From positions 124,001-188,000 of the forward strand of contig CAJNOI010000032.1 of assembly GCA_905250115.1 (NCBI GenBank): DNA of 64,000 nucleotides, written 5' to 3'. This document shows, one piece after another, positions 36,701-49,300 of this stretch. The stretch is from Adineta steineri. Taxonomy: Eukaryota; Rotifera; Eurotatoria; Adinetida; Adinetidae. A program made the translations under genes and the position numbers. The notes under the pieces are model-generated. The model saw nothing but the letters and a program-made list of their open reading frames with translations. It had not been told where the DNA came from and made no database searches. The number at the start of each line of letters is the position of its first letter. The first letter of the stretch is position 1.

Positions 36701-37450
36701 AATTTGAAAAAGAAAGATAAAATCAAAATACAAGCGACGTTTTTTTTGCTATTGTTAATAGATTTCATAAGAAAAAGTATAGACCAGGACCGAGAAAGAC
36801 GATTAGTCGTCTAAAGACTAATATAAGGAAGCATAAAACCTCTATTACATCAATAAAAGTTTCTAAAATATAAATAAAAATATATATAAGCAGCTAAAAT
36901 GCAATTTTTTATATGAAAAATATCCAAAACCGGAAAAATCCAGAAAAATTTTCAAAATCCGGAAATTCTTCAGATATCCGGAAAATTCCGGACGCCGGAA
37001 AAAATCCGGAAAAAATCTGAAAATCCGGAACTTTTCCGGGAAATCCGGAAGAAATGGCAACCCTGATAACTATACCTTTTGTTGTTGTTTGCATCGTCTT
37101 TTTTATTGTTATTTCAGTTGTTGATATGTCTTCATTCACTATCTTTTTTCTTATGTTAATAACTATCGGAATAATTATAACTAAAACAGCTACAATAAAA
37201 GTAAATGTGATCCACGTCACTTTTCTTGCTTTCAGATGATGATAGCTAGAATAATAATTTTTTTTATCAACGTGTACGATTAATAATATAATACTTACAA
37301 TGGTTTTCGTTGCTTTCTATTCGAAATAACCGTTTCAGGCTAAAATAATCAAAAAAAAACAAAAACTATATTATTTGTTTTTTCTTTTTCTCAATAAATT
37401 ACATTATCATTAACAACTCCTATTTTGTTGTTGTTGTTGTTGTTGTTCAT
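33778..37450 (-). CDS. Type II membrane protein with seven FG-GAP/VCBS repeats
   Basis: Four exons (37450-37403, 37339-37299, 37245-37076, 34811-33778) join in frame to 430 aa. The N-terminus is a run of Asn, then a basic stretch and one membrane segment (TFTFIVAVLVIIIPIVINI). A Thr-rich stalk (MQTTTKG) leads to a Cys and seven repeats of 47-48 residues with the pattern SVxVGDVNNDNxxDIxVAN ... VLLNxGNGTF. Each carries a D-x-N-x-D calcium loop as in integrin alpha propellers. Seven repeats should close a propeller, and a lone Cys before blade 1 (GCYSMF) and one at the very end (LLLHC) could lock it. An extracellular adhesion or ligand-binding role is inferred. Intron 3 is 2.26 kb and holds a hAT-like element starting 10 bases after the donor. 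Family expanded in bdelloids. Confidence 0.85.
34812..36260. other. Intronic DNA of the FG-GAP gene
   Basis: About 1.45 kb of intron between the hAT-like element and the repeat exon. Slightly less AT-rich than the flanks near 35660-35900, but every frame is broken by stops and I recognise nothing in it. Confidence 0.4.
36261..37065. mobile_element. hAT-like non-autonomous element with subterminal TCCGGAAA repeats
   Basis: Bounded by the inverted ends CAGGGTTGCCA (36261-36271) and TGGCAACCCTG (37055-37065). Inside each end is an array of degenerate AAATCCGGAAA units, as in hAT elements that carry subterminal transposase-binding repeats. No matching 8-base target duplication is visible (left flank GTAATGAG, right ATAACTAT), so an end may have recombined. 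A minus-strand fragment inside resembles part of a hAT transposase. Confidence 0.7.
36466..36768 (-). pseudogene. hAT transposase fragment
   Basis: An open stretch inside the element reads FDQRNRMSTDLIAAEMKIRL followed by YDFFLSKPDLLKLIHSSEKD. This resembles the conserved C-terminal dimerisation region of hAT transposases (R-x-x-L/M ... E-x-x-L ... F-Y-D-F-L). The catalytic core is absent, so it is a remnant. The family call rests on pattern memory. Confidence 0.45.
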
Positions 37451-39240
37451 TGTTGAATGTTTAATACTTTCACAATCTAAAATCGACAAAAAACTTTTTT
37501 TTTCATTTATAGATTTTCAGTAATTAGATATTCTTTTTCTCACTTAATAGTTTTTCATTCCAATTTCAACTAGAAATTCATCAGAATAACAGAAAAAAAT
37601 ATTTCTCATGCTCTCTCTCTTTTTCTTTCTTAAATAATCAGTTCTTTTTTAACGTAGATCATTGTGTTAATGTAAAACATCATATATCAATAAAAACAAT
37701 GAGCTCACTTCCTTTTTCTATGTTAATTTTCAAAAAAACAACTCTTTTCAGATAGAGTTGTTATCTCTTTTATAAATATGCAGCTATCTCAGATAAAATT
37801 TAGTGTGATTATCAGTTGATAAAACATTGATTTACTTACAAATCGAAATAAAACATTCAAGAAAACAAAAATGATTAGTATGCAATCTTTATTTAGTTAT
37901 AGTCTACTAAAATAGTCATATAAAATGCATAGATTCTTTGAATAATTACATTTACATGTGACTGTTGGCAGTTGTGGATATTATATCCCATACTATGAAA
38001 AGTTATTTTTGCTCTTTTAATCACTTTTGTTTCTTGATTTGTGCTGAAATCTGCTCTTTTTTTTTGGAATAAATACGAGGATGATACTTTGACAGATGAA
38101 TGTATTACTCTTATCCTGATGTTAATTCATCCTCATTCTCATTCTTTCGCATACATCATCAAACTATTTTATAGGCATCTCAATCGATTACTAAAGTATT
38201 TTATCGATAACAACTTGATAACTAACAACGTAGTTATAGCTTAACTCTATAAACTTTGAAATGAATGAATGAATGAAAAATAATAAAATATTTTGTTCAA
38301 ATACATTCTTTTCTCTCAGGAAACTTTGCATTTCCTTCAAAAGTGCTGATTTTCAATGTTTTTTTTTGTATAAATAATTATACTAACTGTTACTTGGGCT
38401 CGTTTGCCTCACATGCTACTCATTTCATCAACATATGTTATGTTGTCATAAATATTTTATATCAAGATGATTATATACAGTGAGCATCACAATTAATCAC
38501 TCATTACTATCTTTATTTTAAATGAGACAAATACATAAAAATAAAGTGAAAGATATCATTTGAGAATCTTTTTTTCGGTATTGAATATAGTTGATAACTC
38601 TACTAAATATAATGAGAAAACTATGAAATAAATAAAACTAACAAGAATTTCATTTGATTTCTAATGATTAATACTATTATGAAAAAATGATCTTCTTATC
38701 TGTTATTGATATTTGTCTTCTATTGAGTGAAATAAAAATTAGTTGTTTCTTTTTAGTTACATTCTTCAATCATTAACTAAGAAAATTGATTTGAATAGTA
38801 GAAAAACACTTCTATATTTTACTGAAAACTGAACAAGAGAAAAAGAAAAAGTTTATTTTTTTTCTTCTCTATTCGCCTACCTAATGATGTCAATGGAGAT
38901 ATTTTATTTTTTTTTGAAATATTTGCAACAAATACAGCATTTGAGTTTAACAATAAAGAAAAACAAAGAATCTGTTTCCTTCTTCGAAGCTGATATGAAA
39001 TGTGAAGTATTATTTGCTGTAAATATAAAGATGTTCATGATATTGAAATTTTGTAGGTGGGATGTGAAAACAAAGTGTTTCAAACAAAATGTAATGTTAT
39101 TCTTGTTAAGAATACATCCAAAATCATGGCTTAACGAAGGAAATGCAACGCTTCCTGAACAATAAAATAGAAGTTTTTTGACAACAATATGTTTTTGTTA
39201 TTTTGTATAAAATATATTTGAATATTATTCTCTTAACATT
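37451..39240. other. Intergenic region
   Basis: About 1.8 kb of AT-rich DNA upstream of the FG-GAP gene. Open stretches at 38041-38244 and 38884-39165 show no recognisable motif and have biased composition, so I do not call them genes. Confidence 0.4.
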
Positions 39241-39244
39241 CTTT

Positions 39245-39715
39245 TTTGATATTTTGTTTTGTATGATTCTCCAATATATTCACCAGGATAATAAGATGCA
39301 ACTACAAACATAGTTATATTATCATTGGAAAATGCTCAACCAATTTCTAATTGTTTCACATCATTCCAAATAACTTTAGCAAAATTTTTTGATTTAGAAA
39401 ACTCAGAATATTCTCAATTATATATGTTTTATTATACCATTGATCGACTGGAACTAAACCTTTAAATTAATGGAAATATTTTAATTCTTATTTAACTTGT
39501 AATTTATAATTAAGTACTTGATAATATGAATTTTCCATTCTAATTCCACTATAATTTAGTGATGTTTCACCAAATGTAGCTAATCTATCTGAATAATCTT
39601 GAGAGAATTCATTTAGATTTTCACTTAATATTAATAATTGCGAATAATGTTCTTCACGATAATCACTATGTTTAACTAATGCATGTTGCTTGAGCATATT
39701 TTAAGAAAGTATATC
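39245..39715 (-). pseudogene. CAP-superfamily (GAPR-1/GLIPR2-like) pseudogene
   Basis: Read on the minus strand, LNEFSQDYSDRLATFGETS matches the early CAP helix (L-N-x-x-A-Q-x-Y-A-D-x-L). Further on, after several stops, FAKVIWNDVKQLEIG, one stop, and NDNITMFVVASYYPGEYIG match the late CAP block (FTQVVW ... G ... VVAxYxPxGN). At least four in-frame stops and missing middle segments show it is dead. No signal peptide could be found. Confidence 0.65.
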
Positions 39716-40861
39716 TGGATATGATGTATTCATCACTAAATTAAAATATATATATTTTCTTAATGATAACAAACGATTTCATTGATGTTAAAAGGCATGA
39801 ATAAAAAAATCATTTTTAATCCCTTGCCATGACGTGATCCACCTATATATAACCATCATCCGATCAAAAACCCACAACTTTTGAATATTGTCAAAATTCT
39901 TTTAATGGAATTGAAAATAACCAAATTAATCTTTCGTTTGAAAATGAAATTGAAATGAGTAAAATATATGTCACTAGTTCATTATTGAGAAAACTTTTAT
40001 GATCAACAGGAGTGTTTGAACAATTATTTTCCAATAAAGGCATTTTTCTATTCTCGAAAAAAGTAAATTATCAGAGATCCATTATTATATTAATATCGAA
40101 ATTAAAGTTTAAATAAATCTTTAATTATGCATATTTTATCACATGGTATATTTCTGTCATCCACCAAGACTAAAAATAGTGTTCATTATTTTTACAAAGA
40201 AGATTTTTTTAGAATTCTACTTTCAGATCATGACATGTGAGCATTTATCTACTTATATATTTCATCATCGATGTTATCTAAATTATGACTATGATTACAG
40301 TCATAATATCTATTGAAATTATAATATGTCTATCTTATAATAGTTGTGTTAAAACTAATTAGTTAATTTTCATCAACATTGTCTGAACAGATTAATACAT
40401 CATAGTATCATTTAGACATAGATATAACTCATAGCAATATTTTGACAAATCTTATAAGCCTAATAATACCTCTTAGTAATGATTCGTATAATTCTTGTAA
40501 AATAATTTCTAGTGACGTAGATATGAGCAAATACAAATTCTTCTTTTGTATAACAAAAAAATTTGCTAAATATAGGTTGTACCATTGGCGTTGTCTGAAT
40601 ACGGATAGTTAATCTATGAGCACAAGACAAGACTGGTCATTTTAATTGGAGAAAACCCAACATGTAATCAATTAATTTTGTTAGAAAATTTTTTTTAATC
40701 ATATTAAAAGGAAGAAAACAACATGTTCGCGGGATATTAATAAACTAAAATTTCCTATATAATTAAAAAATATATCCACTGGAATTTGCAGTAGTGGAGG
40801 TATATAAAAATATATATCATTAAGAATCTTCATTTATTTTATATACTAAAATAAAGTAAGA
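39716..40861. other. Intergenic region
   Basis: AT-rich DNA between the CAP remnant and the GPCR. All frames are closed; no repeat or RNA gene recognised. Confidence 0.4.
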
Positions 40862-41773
40862 ATGAATGATCAAATCTATTTTACAACAATTGCTATTATT
40901 TATTGCATATTAAATATGATTACTATTATATTTTCATTAATCATCGTCTTAACTATTGCCATCAATTGGAAAATGCATTTTTGTTCCGTTTCAAATCTTC
41001 TTATTTTGAATTCATCATTTGTTTTCTTTTTATATGCTATCAGCTGTTTTATTCAAACACCATTGATGATTTCTAATAATAACAATATCAATTTACTTTT
41101 CTGTCAATTATGTGGCTTTTTTGGTCAATATATAGCCGGAACGCAAATCTTTACATTTCTGGCTCAAGCAATATTTCGTTATTTTGCAACTGTTCTTTAT
41201 CGACAAAAGATTCTTTTAACTTTTCGTGTGAATACTATTATAATTATATTAGGTTGGATTATTCCTTTAATTATAACAGCTAGTCTGCTTGTATTACCAT
41301 TAGCTTATCAATATGAGCCTGAATCAAGGATATGTTTTACTTCAACAAAATATTTATTGGGAGCACTTATAGTTAGTATCTTTATTTTCTTTATGCCTTT
41401 AACAATAATCATTGGTCTCTATGGATTAATTCTATGGAATTTAACACATTTCGATCGTTTTCAATCCGATGCTAACAATATAATAAGATATAAACGAAAT
41501 ATAAAAGTGTTTCATAATATCCTTCTTATTGTTGCTATACTGCTTGTTTGCGGAGTACCTTATTTGCTTTGTATTATTATTAACATTATCTCTGAAACAC
41601 CATGGATATTGTACTCAATTAAAACACTATGTATCTCATTATCTATAGCACTTGAAACATTGGTACTATTTTTTACTAATGGTAAAATTAAGAAGACACT
41701 TTATGAAAAAATAGGTTTTCATCAGACACAAGTACAAGCGATACAATCCAGAAAAAACAAATCATATCAATAG
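40862..41773 (+). CDS. Rhodopsin-like GPCR, chemoreceptor type
   Basis: One exon, 303 aa, with seven hydrophobic segments starting at about residues 8, 45, 90, 125, 165, 215 and 250. The end of TM3 reads QAIFRYFATV, where FRY stands for the DRY motif, and LYRQ follows. TM2 begins SNLLILNSSF. A Cys in the TM3 region (FCQLCGF) and one in loop 2 (SRICF) could form the usual disulfide. TM7 lacks the canonical NPxxY (LVLFFTNGK instead). Short intronless receptors of this kind form large families in bdelloids; the ligand is unknown. Location: plasma membrane. Confidence 0.8.
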   Translation: MNDQIYFTTIAIIYCILNMITIIFSLIIVLTIAINWKMHFCSVSNLLILNSSFVFFLYAISCFIQTPLMISNNNNINLLFCQLCGFFGQYIAGTQIFTFLAQAIFRYFATVLYRQKILLTFRVNTIIIILGWIIPLIITASLLVLPLAYQYEPESRICFTSTKYLLGALIVSIFIFFMPLTIIIGLYGLILWNLTHFDRFQSDANNIIRYKRNIKVFHNILLIVAILLVCGVPYLLCIIINIISETPWILYSIKTLCISLSIALETLVLFFTNGKIKKTLYEKIGFHQTQVQAIQSRKNKSYQ

Positions 41774-42000
41774 AAATCAGATATTACCAGTTATTAGTTA
41801 ATCTTGCTTAGTAAATGATATATTCAATGAATCAGATTTAAAACTACACCAATGGAAATTATTCTTAATTAGACAACATTCCCTTTCACAAAAAAAAACT
41901 TTCTAATTTTATCTACCCTTTTTTCCGTTTATAATAACAAGTTCCTTGTCAAAAAGATTTATGTCTATATATTCATTCTTTTGTACGTTGATATTATACA

Positions 42001-42067
42001 TGGGGTGTGGGTAGGTAGGTGTGGGTTTGGGGCTGTATTTTATCCTTATATCACACCCACACCCTCA
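42001..42067. repeat. Telomere-like short inverted element, copy 2
   Basis: Starts TGGGGTGTGGGTAGGTAGG, continues GTGTGGGTTTGGGG, and ends CACACCCACACCCTCA. The flank AGAAAT is the same as at copy 1. The left arm is longer and less regular than in copy 1. Confidence 0.7.
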
Positions 42068-42610
42068 AGAAATAGACCCCGTAGACGTTCCAAACGCGAG
42101 TTCTTTCATACGAAATCAATATCAAATCTTTTTTCGAAAACAATAGTTGATTTTAGCTTAGTAGATAGTTTCTCAATGACGTTTGTAATTCATAATGAAG
42201 ATAAATAACATATTTTATCGTTGTCTTTTAATGATAGAAATTGTAAAAGTTCAAAGCTATTTTCGAAGTAATTAATAGTAAGATGTTGTAGTTGAGAAAA
42301 TACATTAATCAGATATTTTGCTTTTTTCAATGAATGTGTAGTAATAATCGACTCTTTGATATTATTCATTTCCGATAATGATTGAAATTTATCATTTTTT
42401 TTTGCGACTAACTCGAAATCGATATTCACACCTGATCATCGATCAATTACAAATCGAAAAACATTGGATGTAAAAACACCACCAGAATAACGATAAAAGA
42501 ATATTATTTAATACATTCATGAGATCAGATTTGTATTTATTCATGAAAAAGCACATGATAAGCTCATTAACATATGGGAAATAGTTTTACAATTTATTAT
42601 TAATTATTTA

Positions 42611-42666
42611 TGAGGGTGTGGGTGACATGTATGAAACATTCAGACGTAGCTATTCTCACACCCTCA
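42611..42666. repeat. Telomere-like short inverted element, copy 3
   Basis: Starts TGAGGGTGTGGGTG and ends CTCACACCCTCA, enclosing about 30 bases unrelated to those of copies 1 and 2. It lies 540 bases from copy 2. Confidence 0.7.
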
Positions 42667-42851
42667 AGTGGACTTCTATTACAGGATCGATTTTCATAAC
42701 ATCAATCAAACTAGTGTATCTACAAAATATTTTCAAGATAATATTGTATGAACACTGAAGCGCATTTTATCTCATCCTAGTAAAGAAAATTTAAAGTCAG
42801 TTGCGAGAATAAAATAATTTTTTATATTGTAACGTATAAAATCAACAATGT

Positions 42852-44171
42852 TTAAGTAGTTAATGGATGAATTTTTTTCACAGATTCAATTGCTGCTTGA
42901 ATACATGCTTCAAAATTTGAGTCTGCTGCAAAACTATCACCAGCTAGCATTAATAGAGGATGTTCATTAAGTACGACATAACCTGGTTGATTTGGATAAG
43001 ATTGAATTACTTGTGAATATTTCCATTTATGATATTTTGTATTACTAATATCACGTGAAAGTTCAGGTAAAAATTGAAAGATTTTTTCTTTAATTTCTTC
43101 TCCAATTATCATTTTATCATCATCAATATGTTTTGCACCAAACTCGACACTTGTTTGAGCAATTAAAGAAAATGGTGGTTCATCTAAACTTAATTAAATT
43201 CTTATTTTTATATTAGAATATATATAACTAACTTTTATTTCGTTTTGCATTATCAATAGCAAGAAAACGAAGACATTCATGTTCCTTTTTATCAACATAA
43301 TAAATACGCCAAGGAATATTAAGATTTGTTACTGAAGATGAATAAAAAAGGCCAACAGCAAAACGACTAGAATATTTAATCTGAGAAAGATTTTCTTTTA
43401 CTTCTTTATTTTGATCTTTGAAACAAAATAAATAAATATAAACAAATAATCTTATGAAATAGACTTTTATAAGTACCTATTAATTGAGTAATAGAACCTT
43501 GCAATTGACAAAGTACTTGTGGTACTGGAATAGTAACAATAACAGCTTCGGCTTCATCTATTTGTTCTTTATCAGTTGATATTGTAAATTTATCATTTGT
43601 TGAATTAAAATCAATCTTTGTAATTTGTTTAGAAAGATTCATTTCAACAACTACAATGATTCAATAATATTTATTTATTTATTTATAATATACAATTTAC
43701 CTGCTTGTTCGAAAAAATATCGTACAATAGATGCTATTCCACGAGGTGCTGTATAATCAATTTTATCTTGATTTTCACGTATACCAATTGTATTTTGTTT
43801 ATCAAGTAACTCAATAACATGATCATCGATTAATTGTTGAAAAAATCTAATTTTAATACTGAAGAATTTTCTATTTACTAAATAAAATTTACTTTGTTGT
43901 TATGCTATTTGATTTCGTTAATGTTAGATATTGAGCACCAGTATCAACAGAACAATGAGGATTTTCTTCACTATCAAAACTAGTTGTCATACGACCACCT
44001 TGAATTTATAAAAAATTCATAATTGAAAAAAAATAATGAAAATCATTTATATTTACCAATGCTTCTGCCTTTATCAAATACAACAAGTTTTATTGCTGGA
44101 CCATATTGACGGCGAAGTAAAAGAGATATTATTGCACTTGATATACCAGCTCCAATTAGTATTACTTTCAT
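42852..44171 (-). CDS. RNLS: Renalase (FAD-dependent NAD(P)H oxidase)
   Basis: Six exons (44171-44057, 43998-43893, 43846-43701, 43650-43477, 43415-43233, 43183-42852) give 351 aa in frame; the human protein is 342. The N-terminal Rossmann FAD motif reads VILIGAGISSAIISLLLRR. Next come GRSIGGRMTTSFD, CSVDTGAQYLTLT, APRGIASIVRYF, VIVTIPVPQVLCQLQGSI, KYSSRFAVGLFY and the C-terminal KWKYSQV and LLMLAGDSFAADSNFEACI, all aligning with renalase in order. Renalase oxidises off-pathway isomers of NAD(P)H. No signal peptide is evident beyond the Rossmann strand itself. The gene is divergent from the PP1-type gene with 490 bases between starts. Confidence 0.93.
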
Positions 44172-44661
44172 TGTTTATATTTTAATATGAAATTAAACAT
44201 TCATTTATATAATACCTGAATCGATTCGAAGATAATGAAAACGAATCGATCTCGCTATGTTATTTTAACAGATGTCACCCGTAATATTTCGTCAATGATC
44301 GAAAGAATGAATTCGATATAATCTGCTAAACGATAAAAACGCAAACTATGTTTATTTTTCAGACTAAAATAAATATTATGTCAAAAAAAACAATTTTTCT
44401 TTTCTCTTTTGAAACATAATTTTATATTAATCATAGTTGCATGAGTATTTTCTTTCCATCTATCTCTACACCTTATGAGTTTTTTCTTCCCTTTCTGTTC
44501 TCTTGTATTTCTAAAACGTACATGAATCAGAGTATGTTGCAATAAAATTCAATGTTACAAAATAACGAAAGAAGTATATATAATATCGAGAGAATATCTT
44601 AGCAGTGAGTCATATAGAAGAAGAAAACTAAGCAAGACAAATTGTTTGTTCTCCAGGAAAA
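44172..44661. promoter_or_regulatory. Probable bidirectional promoter, renalase / PP1-type gene
   Basis: The only DNA between two divergent start codons, so it must hold both promoters or a shared one. I can point to no specific motif. Confidence 0.4.
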
Positions 44662-46058
<1,397 letters not shown>

Positions 46059-46350
46059 TGATTTATGTTCAATTCAATTCGAACTGAATTTGTTTATATT
46101 ATGTTATATTTTTTATATAATTATAAATAAAATTATTAAAATCCGTACAGTTCATTTTCTTCTTAAATAATAAATATTGTCTTGAAACTCTCCCTCTATT
46201 GGTTTCTAATCGAATAGATGTCACTTCGATGATTGTCATGTTCAATAAAGTATAGTAATGCCAATGGTCTGCTAGGCGACTTAACTTTACTAGTTCAGTA
46301 CTCATGGTAGATGTAAAAAGAATGAAATTGATCACTGATTTCTTAGAACG

Positions 46351-49300
46351 ATGAATAGCAATTCATGGCAACATCCATTTGTTAATATATTGAAACACTT
46401 CGAAATAAATTCATCGAAAAAATGTGTCAAACAAGGAGATATTTCTCCTATAATGGTAAAGACATCCAGTTATTTCTTTTTTTTTAATACTTCGCATTAT
46501 AGGATCGAGATCTAAAATCAACTGTATATCGTATACGTGGTTTAATACCAGCAAATAATTACATACAATTTCCATCTCACTCATCAAATCAAAATCTTGG
46601 TCTATTAGGTCGTTTATTTTATATATTATTTCGACCTATCTATGATAAATATTTTTGTATACATATTGATATTCTTACACATGAACAACATCTTATACAT
46701 ATATCATTATCGAATATGTATCGTGAATTTAAAGTTACACAAACATCTATTCAATTTCCATATATGACAACAGGTACAGATATTCATTGGTCTGTATTAT
46801 GTTTAGATTTACATACAATTTTATCCACTTATATGACAAATGAACATTTTCATATGATAAAATTATTTCAATTATCAGGAAATATGCTTGTTAAAAATTG
46901 TTTTTCATCACAATTTTTATATGAACCTGGTATTGATAATGATACTGCTAAACGTACTGGTTTAACACGTGCTGGTATATGTTCATTACCACGTGAATTA
47001 TCTTATCCAATTACTAAAGGTGAATCTTGGCATGATAGATATGATTTTATTATGTTTCCAAATAGCTCATCATTAATGGGTAAAAATCAAAATGAACCAT
47101 TTGATAAAGTTGGTAATGTACGTTTACCAACACCAAGAAAATTTGAAATAGATAATGAAAATTACAATCAAATTGAAGATGATGAAATATCACCATTAAC
47201 TGTTCAAACAACACTTGTTAATGGACAAATTAATCGATCAATAACAGATTTTGCTCATATTACACATAGATCTGCATCACTTGGAGATAATCAAGTATGA
47301 GAATAATTGTTAATCTATATTAATATATATATTTTATATTTAGCTCAACTGGCGTACATATGATAATCCAATCGAAAATTTCCCATCATTACCTATTTTA
47401 CCTCATAATAATAATAATAATGATGGTATCCATCTATTTATCAATCCACAAACAATTCCTTCATCATCATCAATTATTGATGATTCAAATTATGATCTTG
47501 CTTTAACAACTGAACATTCTCAGCAATCTCATCTTAAAACACTTCTACCTGATCCAATACTTCGATTACGTACAGTAATTGGTTTAGACAATGAATTTTC
47601 TAATTTACTATGGACACAAGATGGTAACTATATACTTTATTCATCAAATGCTGTTGTTGTTCAAATGCATGTTGAAACTCAACAACAATGGTTTTTTATT
47701 GGACATACAGATAGAATCAGTGCTATGGCATATAATCATAATTCATCATTATTAGCAACTATACAAACAGGACAAAATGGTACGAAAAAATCCTAAATCT
47801 TTTTTGTCAAAATAATGTTATTTTTTATTTTAGCTATTGTTCGTTTATGGAAATTTGACACTCGTCATTGTATAAATGCTAGTCGTGTTTTAAATACATG
47901 TGATTTATATGCAATTGATTTTAGTTCAGGAAATTCATCATTATCTTTACTTATTGTTGGTCATGATGAACAATCTCGTACAGTTATTTGTATATATAAT
48001 ATATCAAATGTATATAAAGGTTCTATTGAATTAATATCACGAGCAACCACTGATGCATCAATAACACATATACGTTTTGTTCCGAATAGTCTAATGAATT
48101 TTATATCAATTGGTTATGATAATATACGTTTTTGGCATATAACAAATGAAAATGATTTAAAATCAATAAATATATTTGTAAATAATCATGATCATTTTGA
48201 ATATACTGATTTACAATTTGATAATTTATGTCATAATAAAATCAATGAATTAATTGTTTATATTTCAACAAAAACTGGTCATATACTTGAATTATTATAT
48301 GAAGAAAAACGTGTAATTACAATTCATTATTTATCCGATAAACTTAAAACAAATAAAGAATCTCTATTTAGTATATCGAAATTAGTATGTACAGATAATT
48401 TTTGTATAACAGGTTCAAATGATGGATATGTACGTGTATGGTCAAGAGATTTTACTCAAGTTTATATCGAAGCTAAATATGATCAAACAATTTCTGGTTT
48501 AATCTTATCATCTGATCAAACTCGTGTATTAATTTCTACAATATCTGGTTTACTTAATATATTAAATCTTATAACTAAAGTACATTCAAACTTAATGCGT
48601 ACACATACGAAATTTATTACTGATATTGATTATGATGATACAAGAAAACAAATGATAAGTGTAGGACAAGATGGAACTATTCGAATATGGAATTTTCGTA
48701 CTGGTAAACAATTATCAGAATTTACTTCTGAAAAAGATATACCATTGATAGTTGTATATACTCCCGATCGACAAATGTTCGCTTGTGGATTTAATAATGG
48801 AACTATAAAAATATTTGATTTGAATACATCAATTATATCTAATGAAATAAAGTAAGAAGAAATTTCTTTTTGTTTTGAAAAAATATTAATTTATATATTA
48901 TAGACATCATAATATAAGTATTACTGGTTTACTTTATTCTCATAATGGATTATATTTAATCAGTTGTGATGAAGAAGGTGATCTTTGTTTATCAGATGTA
49001 ACTGATAATTATCGATTGTTGAAATCAATTGGTAAAGCATTAGTCATATCAAAACAAGGTCCAATGCCACTTTCATTAAGTCCAGATGGTAAATATATCG
49101 TTTATATTGGACCAACTGAATTTATAGTAACAATTATTGAAACAAATACTCTCAATCAAATCTTACGAATTGATATAAGTAGTTGTACATTTATGACAAA
49201 GGATCATCGAACAATAATATCATCGGAATCAGCTGTATTTGCACGTTTTACACCTAATCGACATCTTTTAGTTGCAACAATAAATATGAAATTACTTAAA

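Larger units (their letters stand above)
41774..42851. other. Intergenic with two telomere-like elements
   Basis: Spacer between the GPCR and renalase genes containing copies 2 and 3 of the GGGTGTGGG inverted element. Short open frames here lack motifs. Confidence 0.5.

Noticed and set aside
38884..39165. 93-codon plus-strand frame as a gene
   Set aside because: Codon pattern and composition look random, no family motif, and the surrounding DNA is non-coding.
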